Assembly: GCF_001273775.1 (NCBI RefSeq)
Contig: NZ_CP011801.1
Coordinates: 2,706,001-2,770,000, forward strand
Direction of reading: 5' to 3'
Length of the DNA stretch: 64,000 nucleotides
From: Nitrospira moscoviensis
Lineage (GTDB): Bacteria; Nitrospirota; Nitrospiria; Nitrospirales; Nitrospiraceae
Below are positions 42,865 through 51,022 of this stretch, piece by piece. The position numbers were made by a program, and so were the translations under genes. Numbering within the stretch: position 1 is the first letter of the stretch; each line of letters opens with the position of its first letter. The notes under the pieces are model-generated. The model had not been told where the DNA came from. It ran no database searches and saw only the letters and a list, made by a program, of their open reading frames with translations.

Positions 42865-44274
42865 CTAGATAATGTACCGACTCCAGCCTGCATACCGCTC
42901 ACGTATGGTCCCTAGGGGGAGGCTTGTGAGCACAAGCAGGAGACCAACGACAAGATCATTCAAAGTTGCCATGGAGATTCCACCTGCCAAAAGCCACGGT
43001 GCGGCGATAAGCCAAAGACCGAGGACTGCGTTGAACCATCGCACGCTGCGAGTCACTTCTGCCCAGGCAATCACCGCAAAGGTCACGACGAGCGCCCCGA
43101 CCAGATGATCGGAGTCCGCGATCGCCGCATCGGTTCCTAATACGGATGGCGCCACCATGAGCCACATTCCTAAAGCCGTGCCCACAGCCAACGTCCACGG
43201 AAGGGATACTCCCCAGATCATTGAAGGACCGACGGCCGAAGCCGGTGAGCCGAATTCCGGGGAGCGCGTATCCGGCCCGCCCCCTTCGATGCTCCCGCCT
43301 TTCCAGAACGTCTGCCAGAACGGTTTGCCGGCACGGGAACTCGCAACCATGAACTGGCCCATCGCCACTACTTCATCCACGGCCAATGGCACCATAATTA
43401 ACATTGCCACGGCGGCAACCAGACAGAGCGTACACCACATGCCAATTGACACCGGCTGCAGAATAACGAGGATGATACTCGTCGCGCCCAGTGGCACCAC
43501 AAGGAGCGCAAACATCAGGACCATCCAGGGCATCGTGCGCCAGCGGCGACTGTCACCCATGTATCCAGACAGGGCTTCCAAGAGATAGGACAGCGCTCCA
43601 AGCCCGGCGTCAGAGATTGGCCAGGCTTTCGAGACTTTGGAAGTCAGGACCTGTTGAGTGCTGTCGCCGAAGAACGGATCCCAGGCAGAAGGGATGTGAC
43701 CCAACTGATAGGCTGCTAAGTACCGAGCAATAAAGAAGCCGACAAAGGCCAAGGCGATGATAGGGCCGCGCTGAAGCCATGTCGAAGGATTGTAGGTCCA
43801 GCCCGGGGGAATCTCCGGACCCGGCATGTCCATCCAGCCCATGCCCGGCATGCCGGGAATGAGGATGGACAACGCGATCAGCATGCCGCCGACGATCGTG
43901 TCGTTGAGATAGGCGGTAGCGGATGGAGCCCAGAACACGAGGGGTGCGAACAGCAGCCAGATACCTGTAAAGCAAACTGCCCATGCTGCCCAAACCCGAC
44001 GAAACAGCGCCAGTGTGCCAAAAGCTAATACGAGTCCCCCGCTGGCGATATCGCTCCACGTCATGCCAGTGCTCTGATAACCGAAGGTCACGGGACTGGT
44101 CAGCAGCCAGATACCGAGCAATAAATTGGTGTGGTAGGTCCAGAGAAATTTCTTATGATTCTCCGCGAGCATGGATCCATGCTCGGCGACTGACATGCCT
44201 TCGTGTGTTGTTTCCATCGCCGCCGGATGCCTGGAATGCTGATGTTCCTGGTGAGTTGCTTGACGACTTGCCAT
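42865..44274 (-). CDS. SPW-VKOR-SPW integral membrane protein
   Basis: 469 residues from ATG 44274, whose A is shared with the epimerase stop (TGATG) and which has AGGAGA 7-8 nt upstream. The N-terminus is His/Met-rich (HQEHQHSRHP). An SPW-type double-helix block follows (LLLGIWLLTSPVTFGYQSTG), then a vitamin K epoxide reductase-like four-helix domain with CXXC (GMWCTLCLVAAVAM), then a second SPW block (LGMWLMVAPSVLG, VLGLWLIAAPWLLAGG). VKOR proteins drive periplasmic disulfide formation; only the CXXC and not an obvious outer Cys pair is seen. SPW function is unknown. It is probably a redox or quinone-linked membrane protein. Confidence 0.8.
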   Translation of the reverse strand: MASRQATHQEHQHSRHPAAMETTHEGMSVAEHGSMLAENHKKFLWTYHTNLLLGIWLLTSPVTFGYQSTGMTWSDIASGGLVLAFGTLALFRRVWAAWAVCFTGIWLLFAPLVFWAPSATAYLNDTIVGGMLIALSILIPGMPGMGWMDMPGPEIPPGWTYNPSTWLQRGPIIALAFVGFFIARYLAAYQLGHIPSAWDPFFGDSTQQVLTSKVSKAWPISDAGLGALSYLLEALSGYMGDSRRWRTMPWMVLMFALLVVPLGATSIILVILQPVSIGMWCTLCLVAAVAMLIMVPLAVDEVVAMGQFMVASSRAGKPFWQTFWKGGSIEGGGPDTRSPEFGSPASAVGPSMIWGVSLPWTLAVGTALGMWLMVAPSVLGTDAAIADSDHLVGALVVTFAVIAWAEVTRSVRWFNAVLGLWLIAAPWLLAGGISMATLNDLVVGLLLVLTSLPLGTIRERYAGWSRYII

Positions 44275-45386
44275 CACCATTCTCCTATCCTGCTCTGTGG
44301 AGCCTGTGTGCTCCATGACGGAGGCTCCAGTTTGTGCTCGCGATACCACGCAAGCGGATCGGCTTTGAGCGCACGGATCATGAGAGGCAGTCTGTTCCGC
44401 AATGCACGCTTCGGTTCCCAATCCAGGAGGGTACGCGCCTGCGTGATATCCAAAGCGTAATGATCATCCGCATGGTCGATCATCCACGGTTTTATGAACG
44501 GCCTTCCCCCGAATGGCAGAGCGTCCTGAAGCCACGCCACGCCTCGCGCCAGCGTCTTAGGGATTTCCCACGTTTGCCACTCTTCGCTGTGGATTAAGCG
44601 ACCGAACTGATGTTGTAGTTCATCATAGCTCAGGACCTCGGCTTCGCCGACGAGCAGTGGAAGTGTAGGAGGCAATTGCTGGCGATGGTGCACAAGTCGT
44701 ACGAACATATCGACCAGATCATCGAGATGCAGGAACGCCTGACCGTGGGCAATGTGACCAGGAAAGACATGACTGACGAACTTTCGTTCATAGATCCGCT
44801 GGATCTGATGCGCCAAGGGAATCGAACGACACCGGTCGGTATACACGCCCGCGATTCTGACCAGCACGACCGGCGTGGATCCCCGCTCGGCGAGAATGAG
44901 GTTTTCGGTCTTGACCTTGGATTCCGGATAGGCCCATGTCGGTTCAAGCGGCCACTTTTCATTGATGCGCTGACCTGGCTGGCACGGCGCGTGAACCAGC
45001 ATCGTGCTGGAAAAGGTGAACTGCTTGACTTGAAATGCCTTGAGGCCCTTCAACAACCGCGCAGTTCCCTTCACCGTAATGTCGTCATATTTTGGGCTCG
45101 GCTTCCCGGAAAAATCATAATAGGCAGCAAGATGCACAACCGAGGCGAGCGTCTCCCCATAGCGTTCCCGCACATAGGTGAGCGCCTGCCCTACACTTTC
45201 CTCGCACGTGAGATCCACCGACACGCCGTCTACATTCGGCGGCGGGTGTGGGACGGCGGCTTGACGATCGAACCCAATAACTGAGAACTGTTCCGTTAGG
45301 CGAAAGATCAGGGAGGTGCCGATGAGTCCGCTGCTGCCCGTGACGAGAATCACACCTCGCCTGGAATCCCTGTTTTCCCTTTCCAT
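44274..45386 (-). CDS. NAD-dependent epimerase/dehydratase family protein
   Basis: 370 residues from ATG 45386; a GTG 12 bp upstream is an alternative. Extended-SDR features: TGSSGLIGTSLIFRL binding NAD(P), HLAAYYDF, and the catalytic YPESK. PLLVGEAEVLSYDELQHQFG is typical of the C-terminal substrate region. The substrate is unknown; sugar nucleotides and lipid-like compounds are both possible. Its stop codon overlaps the start of the SPW-VKOR gene, so the two products are made together, a pairing I have no established function for. Confidence 0.85.
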   Translation of the reverse strand: MERENRDSRRGVILVTGSSGLIGTSLIFRLTEQFSVIGFDRQAAVPHPPPNVDGVSVDLTCEESVGQALTYVRERYGETLASVVHLAAYYDFSGKPSPKYDDITVKGTARLLKGLKAFQVKQFTFSSTMLVHAPCQPGQRINEKWPLEPTWAYPESKVKTENLILAERGSTPVVLVRIAGVYTDRCRSIPLAHQIQRIYERKFVSHVFPGHIAHGQAFLHLDDLVDMFVRLVHHRQQLPPTLPLLVGEAEVLSYDELQHQFGRLIHSEEWQTWEIPKTLARGVAWLQDALPFGGRPFIKPWMIDHADDHYALDITQARTLLDWEPKRALRNRLPLMIRALKADPLAWYREHKLEPPSWSTQAPQSRIGEW

Positions 45387-45423
45387 TGAAGCATCCACGT
45401 CAGAGAGTCATGATTACTGTGTG

Positions 45424-46086
45424 TCATGCCATGCCATGTTTCCAGCCAATTCTTACCATCCACCAATTCATGGGATACGTCAGTACCGCGCCCACCATAA
45501 GACCCAGGGCGCCGAAGCCCCAAAAGGCCGCACTGTTCGGAGGCGGCGGGGCCCCGACCACATTGGGCGTGACAAAGCGCATTACTAAGCCCATCCCAAG
45601 CATCACCGTGATCATGGAAAAGAATTCGGCTCGGCCTCCTTTCCACAATGCCAGGAGCGGGGGATTCCCCATCTGTCGCATAGCACCGTACTGGAACAAA
45701 AACCAGCCAAAGGCAAAGCCAACAACATATTCAATCCAAAATTCCGACCAGAAAGGCATCCGCAACCATCGCGTGATGACCATGGCACTCATGATGCCTA
45801 ATCCGTCCCCACTGACACAGTGAATCACCGACCCGATAATTTTTTTCCACTCATCAGAGACAAACAACGAATGCATTTGCTTGGCAGCCCGGCCTTGCTT
45901 GCTTCCGATGCCCCGCGGGCGGCAGGTCCAGAGGTACAACAGCAGGCCAATTACCGAGAAGAAAATGACGACAATGGGCCAGCCGACCTTTAAGGCAGGC
46001 ATGACATAGCGGTTTACCACCAGCGAGTCATAGAGGACCCAGCCGGCCGCAACAATCCCAAAGCCATACCACAGGATGACAAACAT
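45424..46086 (-). CDS. DUF4396 membrane protein
   Basis: 220 residues from Met 46086 (MFVILWYGFGIVAAGWVLYD); 16 residues longer is possible and neither start has a strong ribosome site. Five to six transmembrane helices are visible. SVIHCVSGDGLGIMSAMVIT, EFWIEYVVGFAFGWFLFQY and YPMNWWMVRIGWKHGM are DUF4396 blocks. The family is found near copper and other metal-resistance genes and has invariant His and acidic residues in membrane segments, but no function is established. It lies 37 bp before the epimerase gene. Confidence 0.8.
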   Translation of the reverse strand: MFVILWYGFGIVAAGWVLYDSLVVNRYVMPALKVGWPIVVIFFSVIGLLLYLWTCRPRGIGSKQGRAAKQMHSLFVSDEWKKIIGSVIHCVSGDGLGIMSAMVITRWLRMPFWSEFWIEYVVGFAFGWFLFQYGAMRQMGNPPLLALWKGGRAEFFSMITVMLGMGLVMRFVTPNVVGAPPPPNSAAFWGFGALGLMVGAVLTYPMNWWMVRIGWKHGMA

Positions 46087-46441
46087 AGGGACGCTTAAAA
46101 CATGAAGAGAGCTCAATGGTGGTACGCTACACATGGAACCGCTAGCCTGACTTCCGCCTTACAAGATTCTTGTCACAGAAGGAATCTCAACGACGAGATC
46201 CTTTGGATCGCCTTGGCACCCTCACCGCGAGGGCAGCCAAATTTCAAGGATCCTTCTTGGTCAAGTTCAGCGTCCGACGCTTCATGAGTCCAGCCTTCCC
46301 TTGAGTTTCACGTCACAGGTAGAGCAACCAGTTACCCCGGCAGCCGTTGTTCCAACTCAATTCCACATCGATCCCAAACGCGATATCCAGGGTACTCCCC
46401 GGCAACCCGGTCCCGCCGTATGGGATTCTGGCGGGATCGTG
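46087..46441. other. Gene-free stretch upstream of the DUF4396 gene
   Basis: No supported gene on either strand. The sequence should hold the DUF4396 promoter, but no clear -35/-10 stands out. A minus-strand frame gives GLPGSTLDIAFGIDVELSW, which looks like a protein fragment, without recognisable homology. Confidence 0.4.
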
Positions 46442-46870
46442 CTATCGGCTTTTCCGCTCCATCATGCCTTCCATGCCTTCTCGCATGCCGCCCATCTCGT
46501 CCATATGGCCGCCCATTCCGCTATCCATCTTGTCCATCATGCTCATCATGTTCATGCAGGTGGCCATATCTTGTTTCAGGTCGGCCAGGCCGTTCTGGCT
46601 CGCTTCGAGCGTCGCCCGCATCTTGGTTGCGTCATTCGACCGTTGCCCCTCTTCCATCCTTATCATCATCTGATCGATCGCCTTGGACGCCTTGTCATGG
46701 TGTTCCCGGCACTCCCCCATCATCTTCTTCATGGACCTCATGTCTCCGCTTCCCTGTTGCGACTCCGGCGCTTTCATCTCGGCCAGTGTTTGCCAGGGCA
46801 TGAAGAACATTAAGACTAGCAGTCCCACTCCGATGGCAATGTGTAACCGAGTCCTTCTTCTGTGTGTCAT
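46442..46870 (-). CDS. Methionine-rich periplasmic helical protein
   Basis: 142 residues from ATG 46870, preceded by GGAGAATGCC. A signal peptide (IAIGVGLLVLMFFMPWQTLA) leads to an alpha-helical protein with many Met and His: MRSMKKMMGECREHHDKASK, DMATCMNMMSMMDKMDSG and GHMDEMGGMREGMEGMMERK. Clusters of Met are typical of periplasmic Cu(I)/Ag(I)-binding proteins. No specific family can be named. It fits a periplasmic copper sponge or chaperone next to the Cus operon and Csp gene. Confidence 0.75.
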   Translation of the reverse strand: MTHRRRTRLHIAIGVGLLVLMFFMPWQTLAEMKAPESQQGSGDMRSMKKMMGECREHHDKASKAIDQMMIRMEEGQRSNDATKMRATLEASQNGLADLKQDMATCMNMMSMMDKMDSGMGGHMDEMGGMREGMEGMMERKSR

Positions 46871-46911
46871 GGCATTCTCCTTCTTTCTTGCCAAGACAAC
46901 GTTGGCAACAC

Positions 46912-47232
46912 TTATTCGGCCTTCTTCACGTTCGCTTCTTCCGTAACCACAGCACCATCCGGCTGCACAGCAGTCTGCCGATTGATAAAACGTCCGGCAG
47001 AGTGGCCATACTTTGTTGCAGCCTCTCGTTGTACCTCTTCAAAGGTGGCTGAGATATCGGCCGTGAGCAACTCGTATTGAGGAACATCCAGATCATGGTC
47101 AGGACTGACCTTGACCCAGGATCCTTCCGCCCAGCAGCCGGTTTGGTCAGGACCGACGTTGCGCAGAATGTCACCCGTCTCCAGGTTATAGTAATAGCCT
47201 TCACAATTCTGAATGTCCCGGAACGTTAGCAT
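46912..47232 (-). CDS. Small soluble protein of unknown function
   Basis: 106 residues from ATG 47232, which is better spaced from AGGGGAG than the ATG nine bases earlier. The sequence (MLTFRDIQNCEGYYYNLETG, DQTGCWAEGSWVKVSPDHDL) is hydrophilic, without signal peptide, with two cysteines and an acidic pI. The middle (ISATFEEVQREAATKYGHSA) is helical. I know no family for it. It lies 19 bp downstream of a Met-rich membrane peptide gene on the same strand and is probably part of that transcript. Confidence 0.6.
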   Translation of the reverse strand: MLTFRDIQNCEGYYYNLETGDILRNVGPDQTGCWAEGSWVKVSPDHDLDVPQYELLTADISATFEEVQREAATKYGHSAGRFINRQTAVQPDGAVVTEEANVKKAE

Positions 47233-47250
47233 GTCAATCATCTCCCCTGA

Positions 47251-47412
47251 TCATGGCTTCTTCAATTTTCTGACTTCTCCCAGAATCTTCGACAGTAGGA
47301 CCGGCTGAATAATGACGGCGACAGCGACAATGAATGCGAACAGCGTCGAGGCGACCATGCAGAGCATCATGGTCCCGTCCATCATCGTGCCTTGCATCAT
47401 TTGCCCTTCCAT
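47251..47412 (-). CDS. Met-rich small membrane protein (53 residues)
   Basis: Start Met at 47412, after GAAAGGGTATTCCA. The N-terminal 16 residues are unusually rich in Met (MEGQMMQGTMMDGTMMLCM), followed by one transmembrane helix (ASTLFAFIVAVAVIIQPVLL) and a basic end (KILGEVRKLKKP). Met clusters at the outer side of a membrane helix suggest Cu(I)/Ag(I) binding. No family recognised. A longer in-frame reading upstream has no ribosome site. Confidence 0.6.
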   Translation of the reverse strand: MEGQMMQGTMMDGTMMLCMVASTLFAFIVAVAVIIQPVLLSKILGEVRKLKKP

Positions 47413-47459
47413 TGGAATACCCTTTCTTCTAAAGGGGCGAACGTCAATTGCCGGCGCAC

Positions 47460-47570
47460 TCAACTCTTCAACAGTTTGGCGATGAGCAGGACGAGCAGTA
47501 CGATCAGGAGAATCCCGACGATTCCCCAGATCAGCATCCCGGCGCCCATTCCCATCATTCCATCCATCAT
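47460..47570 (-). CDS. Met-rich membrane micropeptide (36 residues)
   Basis: The frame MMDGMMGMGAGMLIWGIVGI continues with one hydrophobic helix and ends IAKLLKS before TGA. Seven of the first twelve residues are Met or Gly arranged MMxGMMGMG, resembling the N-terminus of the neighbouring 53-residue protein. It lies 48 bp upstream of that gene and 84 bp downstream of the Csp gene on the same strand. Ribosome site is weak (GATAAGAG). Two adjacent Met-rich membrane peptides point to a shared metal-related role. Confidence 0.55.
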   Translation of the reverse strand: MMDGMMGMGAGMLIWGIVGILLIVLLVLLIAKLLKS

Positions 47571-47654
47571 GATGCGGCCACTCTTATCTTCTGTACGTCT
47601 TACCTAGTGGGGCAAGGCTCGATGAACCTCGCCCCACTTGTGTTTCGAATGACT

Positions 47655-48005
47655 TTATCGGCGAGTTCCGGCCGGCTGTTGCCGTGCCCCAGCGGTGGCG
47701 GCGACTTTCCGACACTCTTCTGCACATCGCCGACAAGCTTCGGCACACCGTCGGCAATGTTCGTTCTGATGCTTCTCGCATTCGCCAGCACACGCGTCAC
47801 ATGCGGTGGCACAGACGCCGCACAGCTCTGCAATAAAAGGGGAGTCCCGGCTGATAAATGCCGCACAGGACCAGCATAGGTCCGCGCAATCGATGCAAAG
47901 CCGGGCGCATTCGGGCATTTCGCCTAGACACTGGTTCCCGCACGATTCGCACTCTTCGGCACATCTCACACAGGCTTCCATACACGTTTGATATTGATGA
48001 GCCAT
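47655..48005 (-). CDS. Csp-like four-helix bundle copper-binding protein (DUF326)
   Basis: 116 residues from ATG 48005, with AAAGGAGGA 8 nt upstream; an in-frame start 30 bp earlier is not needed. Cysteines recur along the helices: YQTCMEACVRCAEECESCGN, LCIDCADLCWSCAAF, LCGVCATACDACAGEC and HCRRCAEACRRCAEEC. This is the pattern of DUF326/Csp proteins, which store many Cu(I) ions inside a four-helix bundle. There is no signal peptide, so this is the cytosolic type. An IS element sits 44 bp upstream of the start. Confidence 0.88.
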   Translation of the reverse strand: MAHQYQTCMEACVRCAEECESCGNQCLGEMPECARLCIDCADLCWSCAAFISRDSPFIAELCGVCATACDACAGECEKHQNEHCRRCAEACRRCAEECRKVAATAGARQQPAGTRR

Positions 48006-48049
48006 GTAGAATCCTCCTTTCGGTCCTGGTGACAATGCTGCGAGACTAG

Positions 48050-48875
48050 AACCTATCTCAAAATGGTTGCATCGATAAGCGCATCACTTATAATGCGCCG
48101 CCATGCTGCGGCTGCGCGATGACCAATGGGAACGGATTCGCGAACATTTGCCCGAGGAGCACATCGCTGATGGGCGCGTTGGTCGCAAGCCCGTGCCGGC
48201 GCGGGCAGTCTTGGAGGCCGTGCTGTGGATTTTGAACACGGGCGCACAGTGGCACATGCTGCCGCAGTGTTATCCCAACTACAAGACGGTGCATCGCCGC
48301 TTTCAGCAGTGGTGCGAACGCAAGGTGCTGCGCGACATTCTCATGGCCAACACACTGCGCGAAGAAGGCGACATCGATGAGCGCGAGAGTTTCATCGATG
48401 CCACGTTTGCGTCGGCCAAGGGCGGTGGCGACGGCATCGGCAAAACCCGCCGGGGCAAAGGCGTCACGATTCTGGCGATCGTGGACCGCCATGGCTTGCC
48501 ACTCTCCGTCAGCACCCACGCGGCCCATCATCATGAAGTCACGTTGGTGCAACTCAGTTTCGACTTCTACATGCTGGAGGCGAAGCCCGAGCATCTCATT
48601 GGCGACCGCGCCTATGACAGTGATGGTCTCGATGACGACCTCAAGCAGGACGGGGTCAACATGATTGCGCCGCATCGGTCGACCCGGAAACTCAAGACGC
48701 AAGATGGCCGCCATCTGCGGCGGTACCAACGCCGCTGGCTCGTCGAACGCTTCTTTGCCTGGCTGCAATGGAAGCGGCGGCTGCTTGTTCGCTGGGAATA
48801 TTACGCCTCCAATTTCCTCGGCTTTGTGCAGCTCGCGTCCATTACGATGCTGCTGAAGCAATTTTGAGATAGGTT
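48050..48875. mobile_element. IS5-family insertion sequence, intact
   Basis: 826 bp. Terminal inverted repeats are AACCTATCTCAAAAT at the left and ATTTTGAGATAGGTT at the right, flanked on both sides by CTAG, the likely target duplication for this family (CTAG could also be read as the repeat's own end). It contains one full transposase gene and is inserted just upstream of the Csp copper-storage gene. Confidence 0.9.
48103..48867 (+). CDS. IS5-family DDE transposase
   Basis: 254 residues. RLRDDQWERIREHLPEE and LNTGAQWHMLP form the N-terminal DNA-binding part. The DDE catalytic residues fall in FIDATFASAKG, IGDRAYDSDG and WLVERFFAWLQW. Length and motifs match IS5-family (IS427/IS903-like) elements. 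The frame is complete and undamaged, and the element's ends are intact, so it may still transpose. It is on the strand opposite to the surrounding genes. Confidence 0.95.
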   Translation: MLRLRDDQWERIREHLPEEHIADGRVGRKPVPARAVLEAVLWILNTGAQWHMLPQCYPNYKTVHRRFQQWCERKVLRDILMANTLREEGDIDERESFIDATFASAKGGGDGIGKTRRGKGVTILAIVDRHGLPLSVSTHAAHHHEVTLVQLSFDFYMLEAKPEHLIGDRAYDSDGLDDDLKQDGVNMIAPHRSTRKLKTQDGRHLRRYQRRWLVERFFAWLQWKRRLLVRWEYYASNFLGFVQLASITMLLKQF

Positions 48876-49024
48876 CTAGTTCTCTCACAAGCGATAAAGG
48901 TCCATGGGAATGGATGACCGACACAATCTCGGCGTTACGGTAAGGAGATCAAGATTAGGACCGCACTCCAGAAGGCGTGCGTGTCAGCTCCGCATTCCAG
49001 AAGATGCGGGTGGAGGCAGGCAGA

Positions 49025-49384
49025 TCACAATCGAAGAACAGTCAGTTTCGCGAGGACTTCGTCGACCGGTGGGGCTAAGAAATCGTAGAAACGAGGCGGC
49101 GCTATACCCGGCGGATCGATGAGGCTTACTACAATCGCTTGTTCTAAAGAGCTAGTCTGAATATCGAGCCAAGGATGAGACTGATCGGCATGCTCGACGC
49201 TGAAGGTTTTAAAGACGTCGCAATACTCACGCACCGGCTGATCAGTTGAGGATCCGCACCCCATTGGAGTTTGCCCGGCACTGAACAACGGAAGCAGACA
49301 CGCGTAGGCGTTAAATGTCAGCCCGAAAAGAATCAGCACTAATGAAACGGAGATAATTCGAGGTATCAACGCAATACAACCCAT
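49025..49384 (-). CDS. Secreted 119-residue cysteine protein, paralogue 1
   Basis: A signal peptide (ISVSLVLILFGLTFNAYA) is followed by CLLPLF, then CGSSTDQPVREYCDVF and a variable C-terminus ending VLRL. The protein at 58280-58639 has the same length, the same NAYACLLPLF and DQPVR..CD.F blocks and the same VLR ending, so the two are paralogues on either side of the Cus genes. The mature N-terminal Cys and two later Cys could bind Cu or form a disulfide. No named family is known to me. No clear ribosome site. Confidence 0.7.
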   Translation of the reverse strand: MGCIALIPRIISVSLVLILFGLTFNAYACLLPLFSAGQTPMGCGSSTDQPVREYCDVFKTFSVEHADQSHPWLDIQTSSLEQAIVVSLIDPPGIAPPRFYDFLAPPVDEVLAKLTVLRL

Positions 49385-49771
49385 CGTATGATTTCAGCAT
49401 GCCTTCAGGCGAGACAGTCAGTATCAGCAGATTTTGACCCGCTGATCTTGGGCATCGCAGACGCGGGTACTGAGTCTGCAAAATGCAGACCTATAGGCAT
49501 AATGGGGTTATCCCAGCACGCACAGCGAGAGAAGTGAGAGAGTTATGGCGTCAGAGTTGAAACTTGGGATAAAGCGTCGGAAGTTTTGACCAGCTCTAAA
49601 ATCGAAGACGATTAGGAAAACCATCACCTTGATGCCCTACCTGTATGGACAGCATGTCTTCGATCGGACAACTCGTCCCTTCATTGGAGACGAAATGACG
49701 ACCCGTGATCACGCCGTGCACCTCGGTTGGTGGTATGAAACCCTTTTGTTTGAATAGGGAGCGATGTTTCT
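49385..49771. other. Gene-free stretch between cysteine protein and membrane protein
   Basis: 387 bp. One minus-strand frame (to 49596) overlaps the membrane protein gene and ends IQVGHQGDGFPNRLRF; it has no recognised homology and no start of its own, so it is not called. Nothing else is seen. Confidence 0.4.
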
Positions 49772-50251
49772 TCAAGATGCCCGCTCTTTCGTCTTCCTCC
49801 GACGCCCCATCGCAACGACCCGGAAGATCAACGGCGGGAGCAGCAGCATCTGCGCCACCGAGGTGACGCCCACTGCAACTCCCGGAATGAGGGGCATCTG
49901 TGTGGTATAGCTCCACCACTCCACGCCATAAATCATGATCCCTTCAAGCGGAATGATCATGACAAGCCCGGTCACGGCCATGAGCGCATACTCGCGAAGC
50001 CCAGGATGCTCAAACCATCCTGGCTGACCAAACCACATCCACCCGATCCAGAAAATGAGCAGGACGAGCAGGCCGTCGCCGAGACTCATCGAGAAGCACT
50101 GCCACCAGGGAATAGGGGTTCCGTCCCTTCCAACGTACAGCGTGGACTGCGCGCGTTCCCAGGGATAATTGAAGACAACCGCCGCAATAAAGATGCGGGC
50201 GAGAGTCGTGGCCAATGGGGTCCTTGAAGCGGCATCATAGAAGCGGCTCAT
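49772..50251 (-). CDS. Multi-pass membrane protein of unknown function
   Basis: 159 residues, ribosome site GGAGG 3 nt before ATG. Four hydrophobic helices are visible (TLARIFIAAVVFNYPWERAQ, LGDGLLVLLIFWIGWMWFG, ALMAVTGLVMIIPLEGIMIY, GVTSVAQMLLLPPLIFRVVA). NYPWE and EWWSYT carry conserved-looking aromatic and acidic residues. No family is recognised. It begins 35 bp after the lipoprotein methyltransferase gene and is probably in the same transcript; a role in lipid or metal handling is conjecture. Confidence 0.65.
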   Translation of the reverse strand: MSRFYDAASRTPLATTLARIFIAAVVFNYPWERAQSTLYVGRDGTPIPWWQCFSMSLGDGLLVLLIFWIGWMWFGQPGWFEHPGLREYALMAVTGLVMIIPLEGIMIYGVEWWSYTTQMPLIPGVAVGVTSVAQMLLLPPLIFRVVAMGRRRKTKERAS

Positions 50252-50286
50252 CGTCCTCCGGCGCCTATCACGGTCGCTCGCTTCGT

Positions 50287-50922
50287 TTACCTTCCTCGAT
50301 AGGAGAAGAGCAGGAACACTTGGTTCGGAAGGAATGTGAGTTCTTGCTGAAGCGAGTAGTCAGCTTGCTGCAACTCTTGCAGGATGACTTCTCGGGGCGT
50401 CCAGTGGCCTATCAGTCTCGTGAACCATCCTTCACCGTTGAAATCGATGACCGTTATCCTCCCGCCGGGACGGAGGTACTTGCTGGCGTTCTTAAAGTAC
50501 GATACCCGGTCTTCCAGGTGGTGATAGGTGATACAGGTAAAGATCAAATCGACGCCGGACTCCGGTAATAAGGGGTCATCAGGCTTGGCAAGAATCACAT
50601 CGATGTTTGCATAGCGTTCTTCCCGGGCACGTGCTGCCACATAGTCATTCATTCCTGGATCGGCGTCCACCGCGTACACCTTTCCCGTCGGACGAACAGC
50701 TTCTGCAAGTCGGAATGTGAAATACCCGCTTCCCGAGCCAAGGTCCGCGACGAATTGCCCGTCCTTCAGGTTGAGCGCCTGGAGAACTTCTTCGGGGTGC
50801 TGCCATCCGTCGCGCCCGAATCCTTCATTGAGCCAGCGCTTGAAACTCGTGCAGCCCGTACAAGCAGCGGCGATCAGCAAGATCAGGATGATGTGAAGCG
50901 GCTTGCATTGTCTCAAAGTCAT
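50287..50922 (-). CDS. Membrane-anchored SAM-dependent methyltransferase
   Basis: 211 residues. A hydrophobic N-terminus with lipobox-like Cys (LILLIAAACTGCTS) precedes a class I methyltransferase domain: motif I VADLGSGSGYFT, motif II YAVDADPGMND, motif IV FTCITYHHLED and LRPGGRITVIDF. The domain is of the UbiE/Methyltransf_11 type. A lipid-anchored or exported SAM-dependent enzyme is unusual because SAM is cytoplasmic; the N-terminus may instead be a simple membrane anchor facing inward. Its methyl acceptor is unknown. The ribosome site is AGAGGGGAAATC. Confidence 0.8.
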   Translation of the reverse strand: MTLRQCKPLHIILILLIAAACTGCTSFKRWLNEGFGRDGWQHPEEVLQALNLKDGQFVADLGSGSGYFTFRLAEAVRPTGKVYAVDADPGMNDYVAARAREERYANIDVILAKPDDPLLPESGVDLIFTCITYHHLEDRVSYFKNASKYLRPGGRITVIDFNGEGWFTRLIGHWTPREVILQELQQADYSLQQELTFLPNQVFLLFSYRGR

Positions 50923-51022
50923 GATTTCCCCTCTCGATGGGGATTCCTAACAGTCGCGCCTCTGAATGCCGCCACGCCCGCCAGCGCCTCTGTCAAAGAC
51001 TTGTTCTGAGAGCCTCTGCTTC

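Noticed and set aside
46301..46813. His-rich plus-strand frame (HHAFHAFSHAAHLVHMA)
   Set aside because: It is the antisense of the Met-rich periplasmic protein; Met codons read as His on the other strand.
49596..49919. Minus-strand frame ending in HQGDGFPNRLRF
   Set aside because: It overlaps the membrane-protein gene in another frame, has no start of its own and no recognised homology.
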